Shown: positions 43,824-53,542 of the stretch, piece by piece | How positions within the stretch are numbered: position 1 is the first letter of the stretch | Layout: each line of letters begins with the position of its first letter | Translations under genes and position numbers: made by a program | From: Streptomyces halstedii | GTDB lineage: Bacteria > Actinomycetota > Actinomycetes > Streptomycetales > Streptomycetaceae | Length of the DNA: 64,000 bases | Reading direction: 5' to 3' | Assembly (NCBI GenBank): GCA_000720535.1 | Contig: JOAZ01000022.1 | Location: 62,001 to 126,000 of the forward strand | The notes under the pieces: model-generated | The model's input: only the letters and a program-made list of their open reading frames with translations | What the model was told of the DNA's origin: nothing | The model's database searches: none

Positions 43824-46682
43824 TTGTCCCCGACCAGCGAGACCGCACAGGGCGGCCGCCGACTCGTCATCGTCGAGTCCCCTGCCAAGGCGAAGACGAT
43901 CAAGGGCTACCTCGGCCCCGGATACGTCGTCGAGGCGAGCGTCGGGCACATCCGAGACCTGCCGAACGGCGCGGCCGAGGTTCCCGACGAGTACACCGGC
44001 GAGGTCCGTCGGCTCGGCGTTGACGTCGACCATGACTTCCAGCCCGTCTACGTCGTCAACGCGGACAAGAAGGCCCAGGTCAGGAAGCTCAAGCAGCTGC
44101 TGGCCGAGTCCGACGAACTCTTCCTCGCCACCGATGAGGACCGCGAGGGCGAAGCCATCGCGTGGCACCTACAGGAAGTGCTCAAGCCCAAGGTCCCGGT
44201 CCACCGGATGGTCTTCCACGAGATCACCAAGGACGCGATCCGGGCGGCCGTCGCCAACCCGCGTGAGCTCAACCAGCGCATGGTCGACGCCCAGGAGACC
44301 CGCCGCATCCTCGACCGCCTCTACGGCTACGAGGTCTCGCCGGTCCTGTGGAAGAAGGTCATGCCGCGGCTCTCCGCCGGCCGCGTCCAGTCCGTCGCCA
44401 CCCGTCTCGTCGTCGAGCGGGAGCGCGAGCGCATCGCGTTCCGATCCGCCGAGTACTGGGACCTGACGGGCACGTTCGCCACCGGCCGCGGCGGCGACGC
44501 CTCCGACCCCTCGGTGTTCACCGCGCGGCTCAGCGCCGTCGACGGACGCCGTATCGCCCAGGGCCGTGACTTCGGTCCGGACGGGCTGCTCAAGTCCGGC
44601 TCCGACCGGACGCTGCACCTGGACGAGGAGAACGCCCGCGCCCTGGCCGCGGCGCTCGCCGACTCGGCGTTCGCCGTCCGCTCGGTCGAGTCGAAGCCGT
44701 ACCGCCGCTCCCCGTACGCCCCGTTCCGTACGACGACCCTCCAGCAGGAGGCGAGCCGCAAGCTGGGCTTCGGGGCGAAGGCCACCATGCAGGTCGCGCA
44801 GAAGCTGTACGAGAACGGCTTCATCACCTATATGCGTACCGACTCCACGACGCTCTCGGACACCGCGGTCGCAGCGGCACGGGCGCAGGTCACGCAGCTG
44901 TACGGGGCGAACTACCTGCCGGACAAGCCCCGCACCTACGCCGGGAAGGTCAAGAACGCTCAGGAGGCGCACGAGGCGATCCGTCCGTCCGGCGACCGCT
45001 TCCGCACCCCCGCCGAGACGGGCCTGACCGGAGACCAGTTCCGGCTCTACGAGCTGATCTGGAAGCGGACCGTCGCCTCCCAGATGAAGGACGCCACCGG
45101 TAACTCGGTCACCGTGAAGATCGCCGGCCGGTCGAGCGACGGCCGGGACGCCGAGTTCTCCGCGTCCGGCAAGACGATCACCTTCCACGGCTTCATGAAG
45201 GCGTACGTCGAAGGTGCCGACGACCCGAACGCCGAGCTGGACGACCGTGAGCGGCGTCTGCCGCAGGTCACCGAGGGCGACGCGCTGAGCGCCGACGAGA
45301 TCACGGCCGACGGGCACGCCACCAAGCCGCCGGCCCGCTACACCGAGGCGTCGCTGGTCAAGGAGCTCGAAGAGCGCGAGATCGGCCGCCCGTCGACGTA
45401 CGCGTCGATCATCGGGACCATTCTGGACCGCGGGTACGTGTTCAAGAAGGGCACGGCCCTCGTGCCGTCGTTCCTCTCGTTCGCCGTGGTCAACCTGCTG
45501 GAGAAGCACTTCGGGCGACTCGTCGACTACGACTTCACCGCGCGGATGGAGGACGACCTCGACCGCATCGCGCGGGGCGAGGCCCAGTCCGTGCCGTGGC
45601 TGCGGCGCTTCTACTTCGGCGCGGGCGCCGAGACGGACGGCGCGGGCGCGGCCTCCGACGCGGGCAACGGCGACGGCGACCACCTCGGGGGCCTGAAGGA
45701 ACTCGTCACCGACCTCGGCGCGATCGACGCGCGGGAGATCTCGTCCTTCCCGGTCGGGAACGACATCATGCTCAGGGTCGGCAAGTACGGCCCGTACATC
45801 GAGCGTGGGGAGAAGGGCGCCGAGAACCACCAGCGCGCCGACGTGCCGGAGGACCTGGCACCCGACGAGCTGTCCGTGGAGTACGCGGAGGAGCTGCTGG
45901 CCAAGCCCAGCGGCGACTTCGAGCTGGGCGCGGACCCTGTCACCGGGCACCAGATCATCGCCAAGGACGGGCGTTACGGCCCGTACGTCACCGAGGTCCT
46001 GCCCGAGGGCACGCCGAAGACGGGCAAGAACGCGGTGAAGCCGCGGACGGCGTCCCTCTTCAAGTCCATGTCGCTCGATACGGTGACTCTGGCCGACGCG
46101 CTGAAGCTGATGTCCCTGCCCCGTGTCGTGGGCGAGGACGCCGAGGGCGTGGAGATCACCGCGCAGAACGGCCGCTACGGCCCGTACCTCAAGAAGGGGA
46201 CGGACTCGCGCTCGCTGACGTCCGAGGACCAGATCTTCGACATCACGCTGGACGAGGCCCTGGCCATCTACGCCCAGCCCAAGCAGCGCGGCCGGGCCGC
46301 CGCCAAGCCGCCGCTGAAGGAACTCGGCACGGACCCGGTGAGCGGGGCGCCGGTGGTCGTGAAGGACGGCCGCTTCGGCGCGTACGTCACCGACGGCGAG
46401 ACGAACGCGACGCTGCGGACCGGTGACAGCGTCGAGGAGATCACGCCGGAGCGCGGCTACGAGCTGCTCGCCGAGAAGCGCGCCAAGGGTCCCGCGAAGA
46501 AGAAGACGGCGAAGAAGGCGCCCGCGAAGAAGGCCACGGCCACGAAGAAGGCGACCCCGGCGAAGAAGACGGCCGCCAAGAAGACGACGACGGCGAAGAA
46601 GGCCACGGCCACGAAGAAGGCGGCCACGGCCAAGAAGGCGCCTGCCCGGAAGGCGACCGCGTCGTCCTCGACGGAGGAGTGA
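43824..46682 (+). CDS. topA: DNA topoisomerase I, 952 aa
   Basis: Type IA topoisomerase relaxing negative supercoils. TOPRIM domain: RRLVIVESPAKAKT near the start and ATDEDREGEAIAWHL; catalytic Tyr336 in FITYMRTDSTT. Four to five TopA_C repeats follow in place of zinc fingers (each with GRYGPYV- or KYGPYI-like core). The last ~67 residues are a Lys/Ala/Thr-rich tail of repeated KKAT/KKAP units; such tails give actinobacterial TopA its processivity. TTG start at 43824 with GGAGAGAAG upstream; 952 aa matches S. coelicolor TopA as I recall. Longer upstream frame is unconserved. Confidence 0.96.
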   Translation: MSPTSETAQGGRRLVIVESPAKAKTIKGYLGPGYVVEASVGHIRDLPNGAAEVPDEYTGEVRRLGVDVDHDFQPVYVVNADKKAQVRKLKQLLAESDELFLATDEDREGEAIAWHLQEVLKPKVPVHRMVFHEITKDAIRAAVANPRELNQRMVDAQETRRILDRLYGYEVSPVLWKKVMPRLSAGRVQSVATRLVVERERERIAFRSAEYWDLTGTFATGRGGDASDPSVFTARLSAVDGRRIAQGRDFGPDGLLKSGSDRTLHLDEENARALAAALADSAFAVRSVESKPYRRSPYAPFRTTTLQQEASRKLGFGAKATMQVAQKLYENGFITYMRTDSTTLSDTAVAAARAQVTQLYGANYLPDKPRTYAGKVKNAQEAHEAIRPSGDRFRTPAETGLTGDQFRLYELIWKRTVASQMKDATGNSVTVKIAGRSSDGRDAEFSASGKTITFHGFMKAYVEGADDPNAELDDRERRLPQVTEGDALSADEITADGHATKPPARYTEASLVKELEEREIGRPSTYASIIGTILDRGYVFKKGTALVPSFLSFAVVNLLEKHFGRLVDYDFTARMEDDLDRIARGEAQSVPWLRRFYFGAGAETDGAGAASDAGNGDGDHLGGLKELVTDLGAIDAREISSFPVGNDIMLRVGKYGPYIERGEKGAENHQRADVPEDLAPDELSVEYAEELLAKPSGDFELGADPVTGHQIIAKDGRYGPYVTEVLPEGTPKTGKNAVKPRTASLFKSMSLDTVTLADALKLMSLPRVVGEDAEGVEITAQNGRYGPYLKKGTDSRSLTSEDQIFDITLDEALAIYAQPKQRGRAAAKPPLKELGTDPVSGAPVVVKDGRFGAYVTDGETNATLRTGDSVEEITPERGYELLAEKRAKGPAKKKTAKKAPAKKATATKKATPAKKTAAKKTTTAKKATATKKAATAKKAPARKATASSSTEE

Positions 46683-47225
46683 GGCGGGCCGGGCGCGGGG
46701 GTCCGGCCGTCCGAGTGTGGGACCGTCGACGGCCTGAGTGCCTGAGTGCCTGAGTGCCTGAGTGCCTGAGTGCCTGAGGCCAGGGTGCCTGAGGCCAGAG
46801 GTCTGACCGCTGTCCACCTGGGCACGTGAGGCGCCGCGCCTCGCGTGCCCCTGGTCGTACGGGGGCTGCGCAGGGACCGGGCCAGCGAAGCCGCGCGGGC
46901 GGCTGGTCCCGGCCGCCGTGTCCCGGTCGCCCTGTCCCGGTCGTGGGTCGCGGTTCCGGCCGGGTCGCCCGGCCTCCGGTGTGGCCGTATCACCCGTTCG
47001 CGGGTGCGGGCGGGCGATGCCCGCCGTTGTTCGCACGGGGCGGAACGCGGTGCGGACCGCGGGGCGTACGGCAGGGCGGACCGCGGGGGGATTCCGCCTC
47101 CGTCCGGCTGCGCGGAGCGTGGTCCACCCGCCCCGCCGGTACCCCGTACCGCCCGGTCCATACGTGGCGGCCATATGTTCGGGTGCGGCCCCCGGGCACT
47201 GTGTCACTGCCGATAGGCTGGGCGG
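46683..47225. other. intergenic region between topA and the tmk fusion, with octamer repeats
   Basis: 543 bp. It starts with an octamer tandem repeat (46732-46779), followed by very GC-rich DNA with short direct repeats such as GCGGACCGCGGGG (around 47050-47095). No terminator with a clean stem and no gene could be supported. Confidence 0.45.
46732..46779. repeat. 8-bp tandem repeat GCCTGAGT, six units
   Basis: Five perfect units of GCCTGAGT and a sixth ending in G, 50 nt after the topA stop, then two looser GCCTGAGGCCAG units. The length is not a multiple of three, so it is non-coding slippage DNA. Confidence 0.9.
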
Positions 47226-50200
47226 ATGACGCGAGCCGAGCAGCCACCGGTCGTGAGCCCCACCTCCGACACACTTGCCGCAGACTCACGCGAGCGCGCC
47301 GTACGAGCCCTCCTGCGTGTTCCCCCGCTCAGGCGGTTGTGGAGCGCCCAGCTCGTCGGCGGTATCGGCGACGCACTCGCCGTTCTCGTGCTGGTGCTGC
47401 TGTCGCTGCAAGCGGCGGTCGTCGAGGGCTCCTTCGGGGCCGGATACCGCGGGGCGGCCTTCGCCGTCGCCGCCGTGTTCGGTGCCCGGATCCTTTCCAC
47501 CGTGCTCTTCGGAGCCGTACTCCTCGGGCCGTTGACGTCGCTCGTGGCCCCCGGCGGTGCGCTGGACCGCCGATGGCTGATGGTCGGGGCGGACGGAGTG
47601 CGGCTCGCCCTGCTGGTCGTCGCGCCGCTGTGGATCGACTGGGTGCCGGACAAGGCGCTCATGATGATCCTCATCACCGTCTTCGTGACGGGCGCCGCCG
47701 AACGCCTGTGGACCGTGGCCAAGGAGAGCGCCGCCCCGGCGCTGCTGCCCGCCCCGCCCCTTGAGGGCGCCGCCGTGCGCCCGCTCCCCGACCACCTCGA
47801 CGCCCTGCGCCGGCTCTCCCTGCGGACGAACTTCCTGGCGATCCCCGCCGCCGCGGTCGTACTCCTGGTCGCCTCGCTGATCGGTGAGCTGCTGGGCACC
47901 GGGTTCGAGTGGTTCTCCTTCCACCAGGCGGCCCTCGGGTCGTACGTCGCGGCCGGTCTCTTCTCGGCCTCGATCTCGGCCCTCTACTTCCTCGAAATCC
48001 CGGGCACCGCCACCCCCAGGCCGCGCTCCCCCCTGGAGGGGCTGCGCCGTCCGGGCAGCGGTTCCGTGCCGGACAAGGGCCGTACGGGTTCGGTCCGGCT
48101 CGTCGTCGCCGCGTGCGCGGCCGTCGCCGGTGCCATCGCGGCCGCCGCCGGGGTCGTCGTGCTGCACGCCTTCGACCTGGGCGGCGGCCCCGCGGCCTTC
48201 GCCCTGCTGATCCTCGTCCTGACCGGCGGTACCGCCCTCGGTATGCGCACCGCGGAGAAGGTGCTGCCCGCCCTGTCGCGGCGCCGGCTGCTGGCCCTCG
48301 CCATCGCCGTCACCGGGGTCGCCCTCCTCGCGCTCGGCCTGGTGGCGGACACGGCGACCGGGGTCCTCCTCGCGCTGCTCGCCGGTTACGCGGCGGGGGT
48401 CGCCGCCCGCGTCGGGCACGCGATCCTCGACCAGGAGACCGAGGCGCCCCGCCAGGCCAGGACGACCGAGCACCTCCAGGCCGTCGTCCGGGTGCTCGTC
48501 GCCCTCGGCGCGGTGGGGGGCCCGCTGCTCGCCGCCGCGATCGGATGGCACCGCCTCGGTTCCGGCGACTTCGTCTTCGCCCACGGCGGCGCGGCGTTCG
48601 CCCTGATGCTCATCGGCGCGCTGCTGCTGCCCGTCGCCGTGATCGTCCTCGCCCGGATCGACGACCGGTCCGGTGTCCCGCTCCGCCGGGACCTGCGGGA
48701 CGCGCTGCGCGGGGGCGACCCCGCGGTGGCGCCCGCCGCGTCGGGCTTCTTCCTCGCCGTCGAAGGCGGCGACGGGGCCGGCAAGTCCACCCAGGTCGAG
48801 GCACTCGCCCAGTGGATCCGGGCCAAGGGCCACGAGGTCGTCGTGACCCGTGAGCCGGGGGCGACCCCCATCGGGAAGCGGCTGCGGTCGATCCTGCTCG
48901 ACGTGTCCTCCGCCGGGCTGTCCAACCGGGCCGAGGCCCTCCTGTACGCCGCGGACCGCGCCGAGCACGTCGACTCGGTCGTCCGCCCGGCGCTGGAACG
49001 CGGCGCGGTGGTCATCTCGGACCGCTACATCGACTCCTCCGTCGCCTACCAGGGCGCGGGCCGGGACCTCTCCCCGACCGAGATCGCCCGTATCTCGCGG
49101 TGGGCGACGAGCGGCCTCGTACCGCATCTGACGGTCCTTCTGGACGTCGCCCCGGAGACCGCCAGGGAACGCTTCACGGAGGCGCCCGACCGGCTGGAGT
49201 CCGAGCCGGCCGAGTTCCACAACCGGGTGCGGGCCGGGTTCCTGACCCTCGCGGCCGCCGCCCCGTTCCGCTACCTCGTGGTGGACGCCGGGCAGGAGCC
49301 CGAGGCGATCACCACCGTCGTACGGCACCGGCTCGACCAGCTCCTGCCCCTCTCCGAGGCCGAGATCAAGGCCCAGGAGGAGGCGCGCCGGGCGGCCGAG
49401 GAGGAGGCCCGTCGCAAGGCCGAGGAAGAGGCGGCCCGCAAGGCCGAGGAGGAGCGGCTGGAGCGCGAGCGGCAGGCGCAGCTCGCCAAGCTCCGTGCCG
49501 AGGAGGAGGAGCGCAGGCGCCGCGAGGAGGAAGAGGCGCGGCAGCGTGAGGCCGAGCGGCAGGCGGAGGAGGCCCGGCAGCGTGCCGAGGAGGCCCGCCG
49601 CCGCGCTGAGCAGGAGCGGGCCCGCGTCGAGGCGGAGGAGCGTGCGCGCGAGGCCGAGCAGGAACGGCTGCGCAAGCAGGCGGCCGAAGAGGCCAGGCTC
49701 CGCAAGGAGGCGGAGGAACTCCGCCTGGAGAAGCAGCGCAAGGCGGAGGCGGCGCTGGTGCGGGCCGAGGAGGCACGGCGCCGTGCCGAGGCGGCCGCCG
49801 CGGCCGCGGCAGCCGAGACGGCGTCGCGGGAGTCCGCGCCGTCCGACTCCTCGGGACCTTCGACGCCTTCGGCACCTGACAACGAGCTCACGGTCCCGAC
49901 CCCCGTCGTGAACCCGAACGAGATCACGCAGCCGGTACCGCTGGCCCGGCCGCAGGACCGTTCCGTCCCCGACTCCGAGGAGACGACCGTCCTGCCGGCC
50001 GTACGGGACGCGGACGAGACGACCGTGCTGCCGCCCGTGCGCGACGAGAACCCGGCCGACCGGGTGCCCCCGGGTGTCTTCCGGGACGAGCGCGGGTCCG
50101 AGGGCGAGAACGAGCGCACGCGCGAGCTGCCCCAGGTCGGTGAGAACCCGCGGACGGACGGCGGGGACCAGGACCGCTCGGACCGCCGTCGGCGGCCTCG

Positions 50201-50324
50201 CCCGGACTGGGCCGAGGAGACACCGCTCGACGACCTGCCGACGCTGGCCGACGAACTGCTCGGCGGCCAGGAGGACGACGACCAGGACCGGCGCGGCCGG
50301 GGAGGCCGCGGGCCGCGCGGCTGA
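47226..50324 (+). CDS. tmk: membrane transporter-like domain fused to thymidylate kinase and a coiled coil, 1032 aa
   Basis: Residues ~25-485 hold about 12 membrane segments of MFS type. A thymidylate kinase follows (~505-700): Walker A EGGDGAGKST (513-522), REPGATPIGKRLR, SDRYIDSSVAYQG and a LID with ERFTEAPDRLESEP. It phosphorylates dTMP to dTDP. Residues ~712-866 are a long charged coiled coil (EEARRKAEEEAARKAEEE...). The tail (~870-1032) is acidic, Pro-rich and disordered with two ETTVLP motifs (919-924, 931-936). The delta' gene follows 292 bp downstream, the usual tmk-holB pairing. This fused form is known from S. coelicolor (SCO3542). What the membrane part carries is unknown. Confidence 0.92.
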   Translation: MTRAEQPPVVSPTSDTLAADSRERAVRALLRVPPLRRLWSAQLVGGIGDALAVLVLVLLSLQAAVVEGSFGAGYRGAAFAVAAVFGARILSTVLFGAVLLGPLTSLVAPGGALDRRWLMVGADGVRLALLVVAPLWIDWVPDKALMMILITVFVTGAAERLWTVAKESAAPALLPAPPLEGAAVRPLPDHLDALRRLSLRTNFLAIPAAAVVLLVASLIGELLGTGFEWFSFHQAALGSYVAAGLFSASISALYFLEIPGTATPRPRSPLEGLRRPGSGSVPDKGRTGSVRLVVAACAAVAGAIAAAAGVVVLHAFDLGGGPAAFALLILVLTGGTALGMRTAEKVLPALSRRRLLALAIAVTGVALLALGLVADTATGVLLALLAGYAAGVAARVGHAILDQETEAPRQARTTEHLQAVVRVLVALGAVGGPLLAAAIGWHRLGSGDFVFAHGGAAFALMLIGALLLPVAVIVLARIDDRSGVPLRRDLRDALRGGDPAVAPAASGFFLAVEGGDGAGKSTQVEALAQWIRAKGHEVVVTREPGATPIGKRLRSILLDVSSAGLSNRAEALLYAADRAEHVDSVVRPALERGAVVISDRYIDSSVAYQGAGRDLSPTEIARISRWATSGLVPHLTVLLDVAPETARERFTEAPDRLESEPAEFHNRVRAGFLTLAAAAPFRYLVVDAGQEPEAITTVVRHRLDQLLPLSEAEIKAQEEARRAAEEEARRKAEEEAARKAEEERLERERQAQLAKLRAEEEERRRREEEEARQREAERQAEEARQRAEEARRRAEQERARVEAEERAREAEQERLRKQAAEEARLRKEAEELRLEKQRKAEAALVRAEEARRRAEAAAAAAAAETASRESAPSDSSGPSTPSAPDNELTVPTPVVNPNEITQPVPLARPQDRSVPDSEETTVLPAVRDADETTVLPPVRDENPADRVPPGVFRDERGSEGENERTRELPQVGENPRTDGGDQDRSDRRRRPRPDWAEETPLDDLPTLADELLGGQEDDDQDRRGRGGRGPRG

Positions 50325-50616
50325 CGGAACGTGAGGCGTCCGGCGCGGGCGTCCCGGGGTGACGGATCTCCGCCCCCGGGGCGCCCGTTCCGCCGAGCGG
50401 CTCCGGCGGCTCGGGACCGGCTCGCCCGGGAAGCGCGCCGGCCGTGCGGGCCGAACCGCCCGAGCCGCCGGACGGTGGTGGAAGCCGGGCCGCGGTGGCG
50501 GCGACGGCGTACGGAGAGGACCGGTCCGGGTGCCGGTGTGGTCCGGGCTGTCAGACCCCTCCCGCACAATGGAATCCGGCTTCCTCAGCAGCACACCACC
50601 GGAAGGGCGGTGACCC

Positions 50617-51822
50617 ATGACCGTATGGGACGACCTGGTCGGGCAGGACCGAGTGCGGGAGCAGCTCGGTGCCGCCGCCCGGGACGCCGACGCGCTGGTC
50701 ACCGCGCAGTCCGACCGCACTCCGGTGCCCTCGGGGTCGAAGATGACCCACGCCTGGCTGTTCACCGGGCCGCCCGGATCCGGCCGGTCGACCGCCGCCC
50801 GCGCCTTCGCCGCGGCGCTCCAGTGCACCAGCCCCGACCGTGCCCTGGGCGGGGAGCCGGGCTGCGGATTCTGCGACGGATGCCACACGGCCCTGATCGG
50901 GACCCACGCGGACGTCGACGTGATCCGCACCGAGATGCTCTCCATCGGCGTGAAGGAGACCCGTGAGCTGGTCCGCCGTGCTCAGCTCTCGCCCGCCGTG
51001 GGGCGCTGGCAGGTCATCGTCATGGAGGACGCCGACCGTCTCACCGAGGGCGCGGGCAACGTCCTGCTGAAGGCGGTGGAGGAGCCGGCCCCCCGCACCG
51101 TGTGGCTGCTCTGCGCACCGTCGCTGGAGGACGTGCTGCCCACGATCCGCTCCCGCTGCCGCCACCTCACCCTGAGCACGCCGCGGGTCGACGCGGTCGC
51201 GGACATGCTCGTCCGGCGGGACGGCGTCGACCCCGAGCGGGCGGCCTCCGCAGCCCGTGCCACCCAGGGGCACATCGGCAGGGCGCGCCGGCTGGCCACG
51301 GACGAGCGGGCCCGTGCCCGGCGGGCCGCGGTGCTCAAGCTGCCGCTGCGCGTCCAGGATGTCGGAGGCTGCCTCAAGGCGGCCCAGGAGCTGATCGACA
51401 CGGCCAACGACGACGCCAAGCAGGCCGCGGAGGAGGTGGACGGCAAGGAGACCGAGGAGCTGAAGGCGGCGCTCGGTGCCGCCGCCGGGGGCCGCATGCC
51501 CCGCGGGACCGCCGGAGTGATGAAGGAGCTGGAGGACAAGCAGAAGCGCCGCAGGACCCGCACGCAGCGCGACAGCCTCGATCTCGCGCTCACCGAGCTC
51601 ACCGGCTTCTACCGCGATGTGCTGGCCCTCCAGCTCGGCTCCCGGATCGCCCTCGCCAACACCGACGTACGGGACGCGCTCGACCGGATCGCCGGGGCGT
51701 CGGCCCCCGAGCACACCCTGCGGCGGATAGAGGCCGTGATCGCCTGCCGCAAGGCGCTGGACCGCAACGTCGCCCCGCTGCTGGCGGTGGAGGCGATGAC
51801 GATGGCTCTGCGGGCCGGCTGA
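50617..51822 (+). CDS. holB: DNA polymerase III delta' subunit, 401 aa
   Basis: Clamp-loader subunit of the replisome. The N-terminal AAA+ module has a P-loop GPPGSGRST (51-59) with Arg57 in place of Lys; C70, C83, C86 and C89 form the zinc knuckle, and the SRC arginine-finger motif is at 179-181 (IRSRC). A degenerate P-loop is normal for delta', which is a rigid stator, although many Gram-positive versions keep the Lys. The C-terminal half is helical with a Lys-rich segment (KQKRRRTRTQRD). It lies next to the tmk fusion, as in other bacteria. Confidence 0.93.
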   Translation: MTVWDDLVGQDRVREQLGAAARDADALVTAQSDRTPVPSGSKMTHAWLFTGPPGSGRSTAARAFAAALQCTSPDRALGGEPGCGFCDGCHTALIGTHADVDVIRTEMLSIGVKETRELVRRAQLSPAVGRWQVIVMEDADRLTEGAGNVLLKAVEEPAPRTVWLLCAPSLEDVLPTIRSRCRHLTLSTPRVDAVADMLVRRDGVDPERAASAARATQGHIGRARRLATDERARARRAAVLKLPLRVQDVGGCLKAAQELIDTANDDAKQAAEEVDGKETEELKAALGAAAGGRMPRGTAGVMKELEDKQKRRRTRTQRDSLDLALTELTGFYRDVLALQLGSRIALANTDVRDALDRIAGASAPEHTLRRIEAVIACRKALDRNVAPLLAVEAMTMALRAG

Positions 51823-51914
51823 CGGCCGCCGCTCCCGGCCGGGACGCGACGCGCGAATTCACCCGTAAGAGCAGGGAATCGGTGGAGTCGTCACCCGGCG
51901 GCTACGCTCCGGGG

Positions 51915-53444
51915 ATGAACACCAGGCGCCTGTTCACCGTCTTCGCGACCGCGCTCGGCACTGCCGGTCTCCTCGTCTCCGGTTGCAGCAGCGGCGGATC
52001 GGCGCCGCGTGCCTCGGCCACCGGCTCCGCGGCCGCCGAGGAGCTCAAGCCGTACTACGGGCAGAAGCTGCGCTGGCGGGACTGCGGGGTGGAGGGCTTC
52101 CAGTGCACGACCATGAAGGCCCCGCTGGACTACGCGAAGCCCGACGGCGGTGACATCGACCTGGCCGTCTCCCGGAAGAAGGCCACCGGCCCCGGGAAGC
52201 GGATCGGCTCGCTCCTGGTGAACCCGGGCGGCCCCGGCGGATCGGCCATCGGCTACCTCCAGGGGTACGCGGCGATCGGCTACCCGGCCCCGGTCCGCGC
52301 CCGGTACGACATGGTGGCCATCGATCCGCGCGGGGTGGCCCGCAGCGAACCCGTCACCTGCCTCACCGGCAAGGAGATGGACGCCTACACCCAGGTGGAC
52401 CAGACCCCCGACGACGACGCGGAGGTCGCGAAGCTGAACGAGGCCTTCCGCACCTTCGCGTCCGGCTGCGAGAAGCGGTCGGGCAAGATCCTCCCGCACG
52501 TCTCCACGGTCGAGACCGCGCGGGACATGGACATCCTGCGCGCCCTGCTCGGTGACGAGAAGCTGCACTACCTGGGCGCCTCGTACGGGACGTTCCTCGG
52601 CGCGACGTACGCCGACCTGTTCCCGGCCCGCGTGGGCCGGCTCGTCCTCGACGGCGCGATGGACCCGTCGCTGTCCGCGATCGACATCAACCGCGACCAG
52701 ACCGCCGGTTTCGAGACCGCGTTCCAGTCGTTCGCGGCGGACTGCGTCAAGGAGAAGGACTGCCCGCTCGGCACCACGTCCACCGCGGACGCGGCGACCG
52801 CGCTGAAGAAGCTCTTCGCCGACCTGGACGCCGAACCGGTCCCGACCGGTGAGAGCCGCGAGCTGGGCGAATCCCTGGCGACGACCGGCGTCATCGCGGC
52901 GATGTACGACGAGGGGGCCTGGCCGCAGCTCCGCCGGGCGCTGGCCGAGGCCCAGCAGGGCGAGGGCTCCGGTCTGCTCGCCCTGGCCGACAGCTACTAC
53001 GAGCGCGAGCCCGACGGGTCGTACGCGAATCTGATGTTCGCCAACGCCGCGGTGAACTGCCTCGACCTCGCCCCCGCCTTCACCCGCCCCGAAGACGTCG
53101 AGAAGGCCCTCCCGGACTTCGAGAAGGCCTCCCCGGTCTTCGGCAAGGGCTTCGCCTGGGCGGCCCTGAACTGCGGGTCCTGGCCCGTCGAGGCCACCGG
53201 CACCCCCCACCGCACCGAGGCGGAGGGAGCCGCCCCCATCGTCGTGGTCGGCACCACCCGCGACCCGGCCACGCCGTACACGTGGGCGCGGTCGCTCGCG
53301 GAGCAGCTCTCCTCGGGCCGCCTCCTCACCTACGAGGGCGACGGACACACGGCCTACGGCCGGGGCAGCGACTGCGTCGACTCGGCGATCAACACGTACC
53401 TGCTGGAGGGCACGCCCCCCAAGGACGGCAAGAAGTGCTCCTGA
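51915..53444 (+). CDS. secreted lipoprotein tripeptidyl aminopeptidase-like alpha/beta hydrolase, 509 aa
   Basis: Exported by a lipoprotein signal (LLVSGC, C24). Alpha/beta-hydrolase with oxyanion loop NPGGPGGS (103-110), nucleophile elbow GASYG (S223), acid in GTTRDPATPY and histidine in EGDGHTAYGRG. The C-terminal TAP-like domain identifies it as a SlpD/SlpE or tripeptidyl aminopeptidase-type exopeptidase that trims peptides outside the cell. ATG at 51915 follows CGGGG. It ends about 30 nt before a probable tRNA-Thr promoter. Confidence 0.92.
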   Translation: MNTRRLFTVFATALGTAGLLVSGCSSGGSAPRASATGSAAAEELKPYYGQKLRWRDCGVEGFQCTTMKAPLDYAKPDGGDIDLAVSRKKATGPGKRIGSLLVNPGGPGGSAIGYLQGYAAIGYPAPVRARYDMVAIDPRGVARSEPVTCLTGKEMDAYTQVDQTPDDDAEVAKLNEAFRTFASGCEKRSGKILPHVSTVETARDMDILRALLGDEKLHYLGASYGTFLGATYADLFPARVGRLVLDGAMDPSLSAIDINRDQTAGFETAFQSFAADCVKEKDCPLGTTSTADAATALKKLFADLDAEPVPTGESRELGESLATTGVIAAMYDEGAWPQLRRALAEAQQGEGSGLLALADSYYEREPDGSYANLMFANAAVNCLDLAPAFTRPEDVEKALPDFEKASPVFGKGFAWAALNCGSWPVEATGTPHRTEAEGAAPIVVVGTTRDPATPYTWARSLAEQLSSGRLLTYEGDGHTAYGRGSDCVDSAINTYLLEGTPPKDGKKCS

Positions 53445-53473
53445 CCTGGGGGTGCGGGCGGGGCCCAGGGCGG

Positions 53474-53503
53474 TTCGGAGCACCCTGGGAAACTGTGTAG
53501 ACT
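53474..53503 (+). promoter_or_regulatory. probable tRNA-Thr promoter
   Basis: TTCGGA (53474-53479), 18 bp, then TAGACT (53498-53503), 39 nt before the tRNA 5' end. It fits the Streptomyces housekeeping TANNNT -10. A perfect 14-nt palindrome CACACCATGGTGTG (53520-53533) lies in the leader. Confidence 0.5.
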
Positions 53504-53542
53504 TGGCGTCGCTGCTGGTCACACCATGGTGTGCCGGAGCGT

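Noticed and set aside
44169..47207. A 1012-residue minus-strand frame opposite topA
   Set aside because: Shadow of topA: composition is Arg/Leu/Gly/Val with no family features, and topA is certain.
47286..50945. A 1219-residue open frame on the minus strand opposite the tmk fusion
   Set aside because: It mirrors a GC-rich gene with strong third-position bias; the translation is Arg/Gly/Gln low complexity with no domain.
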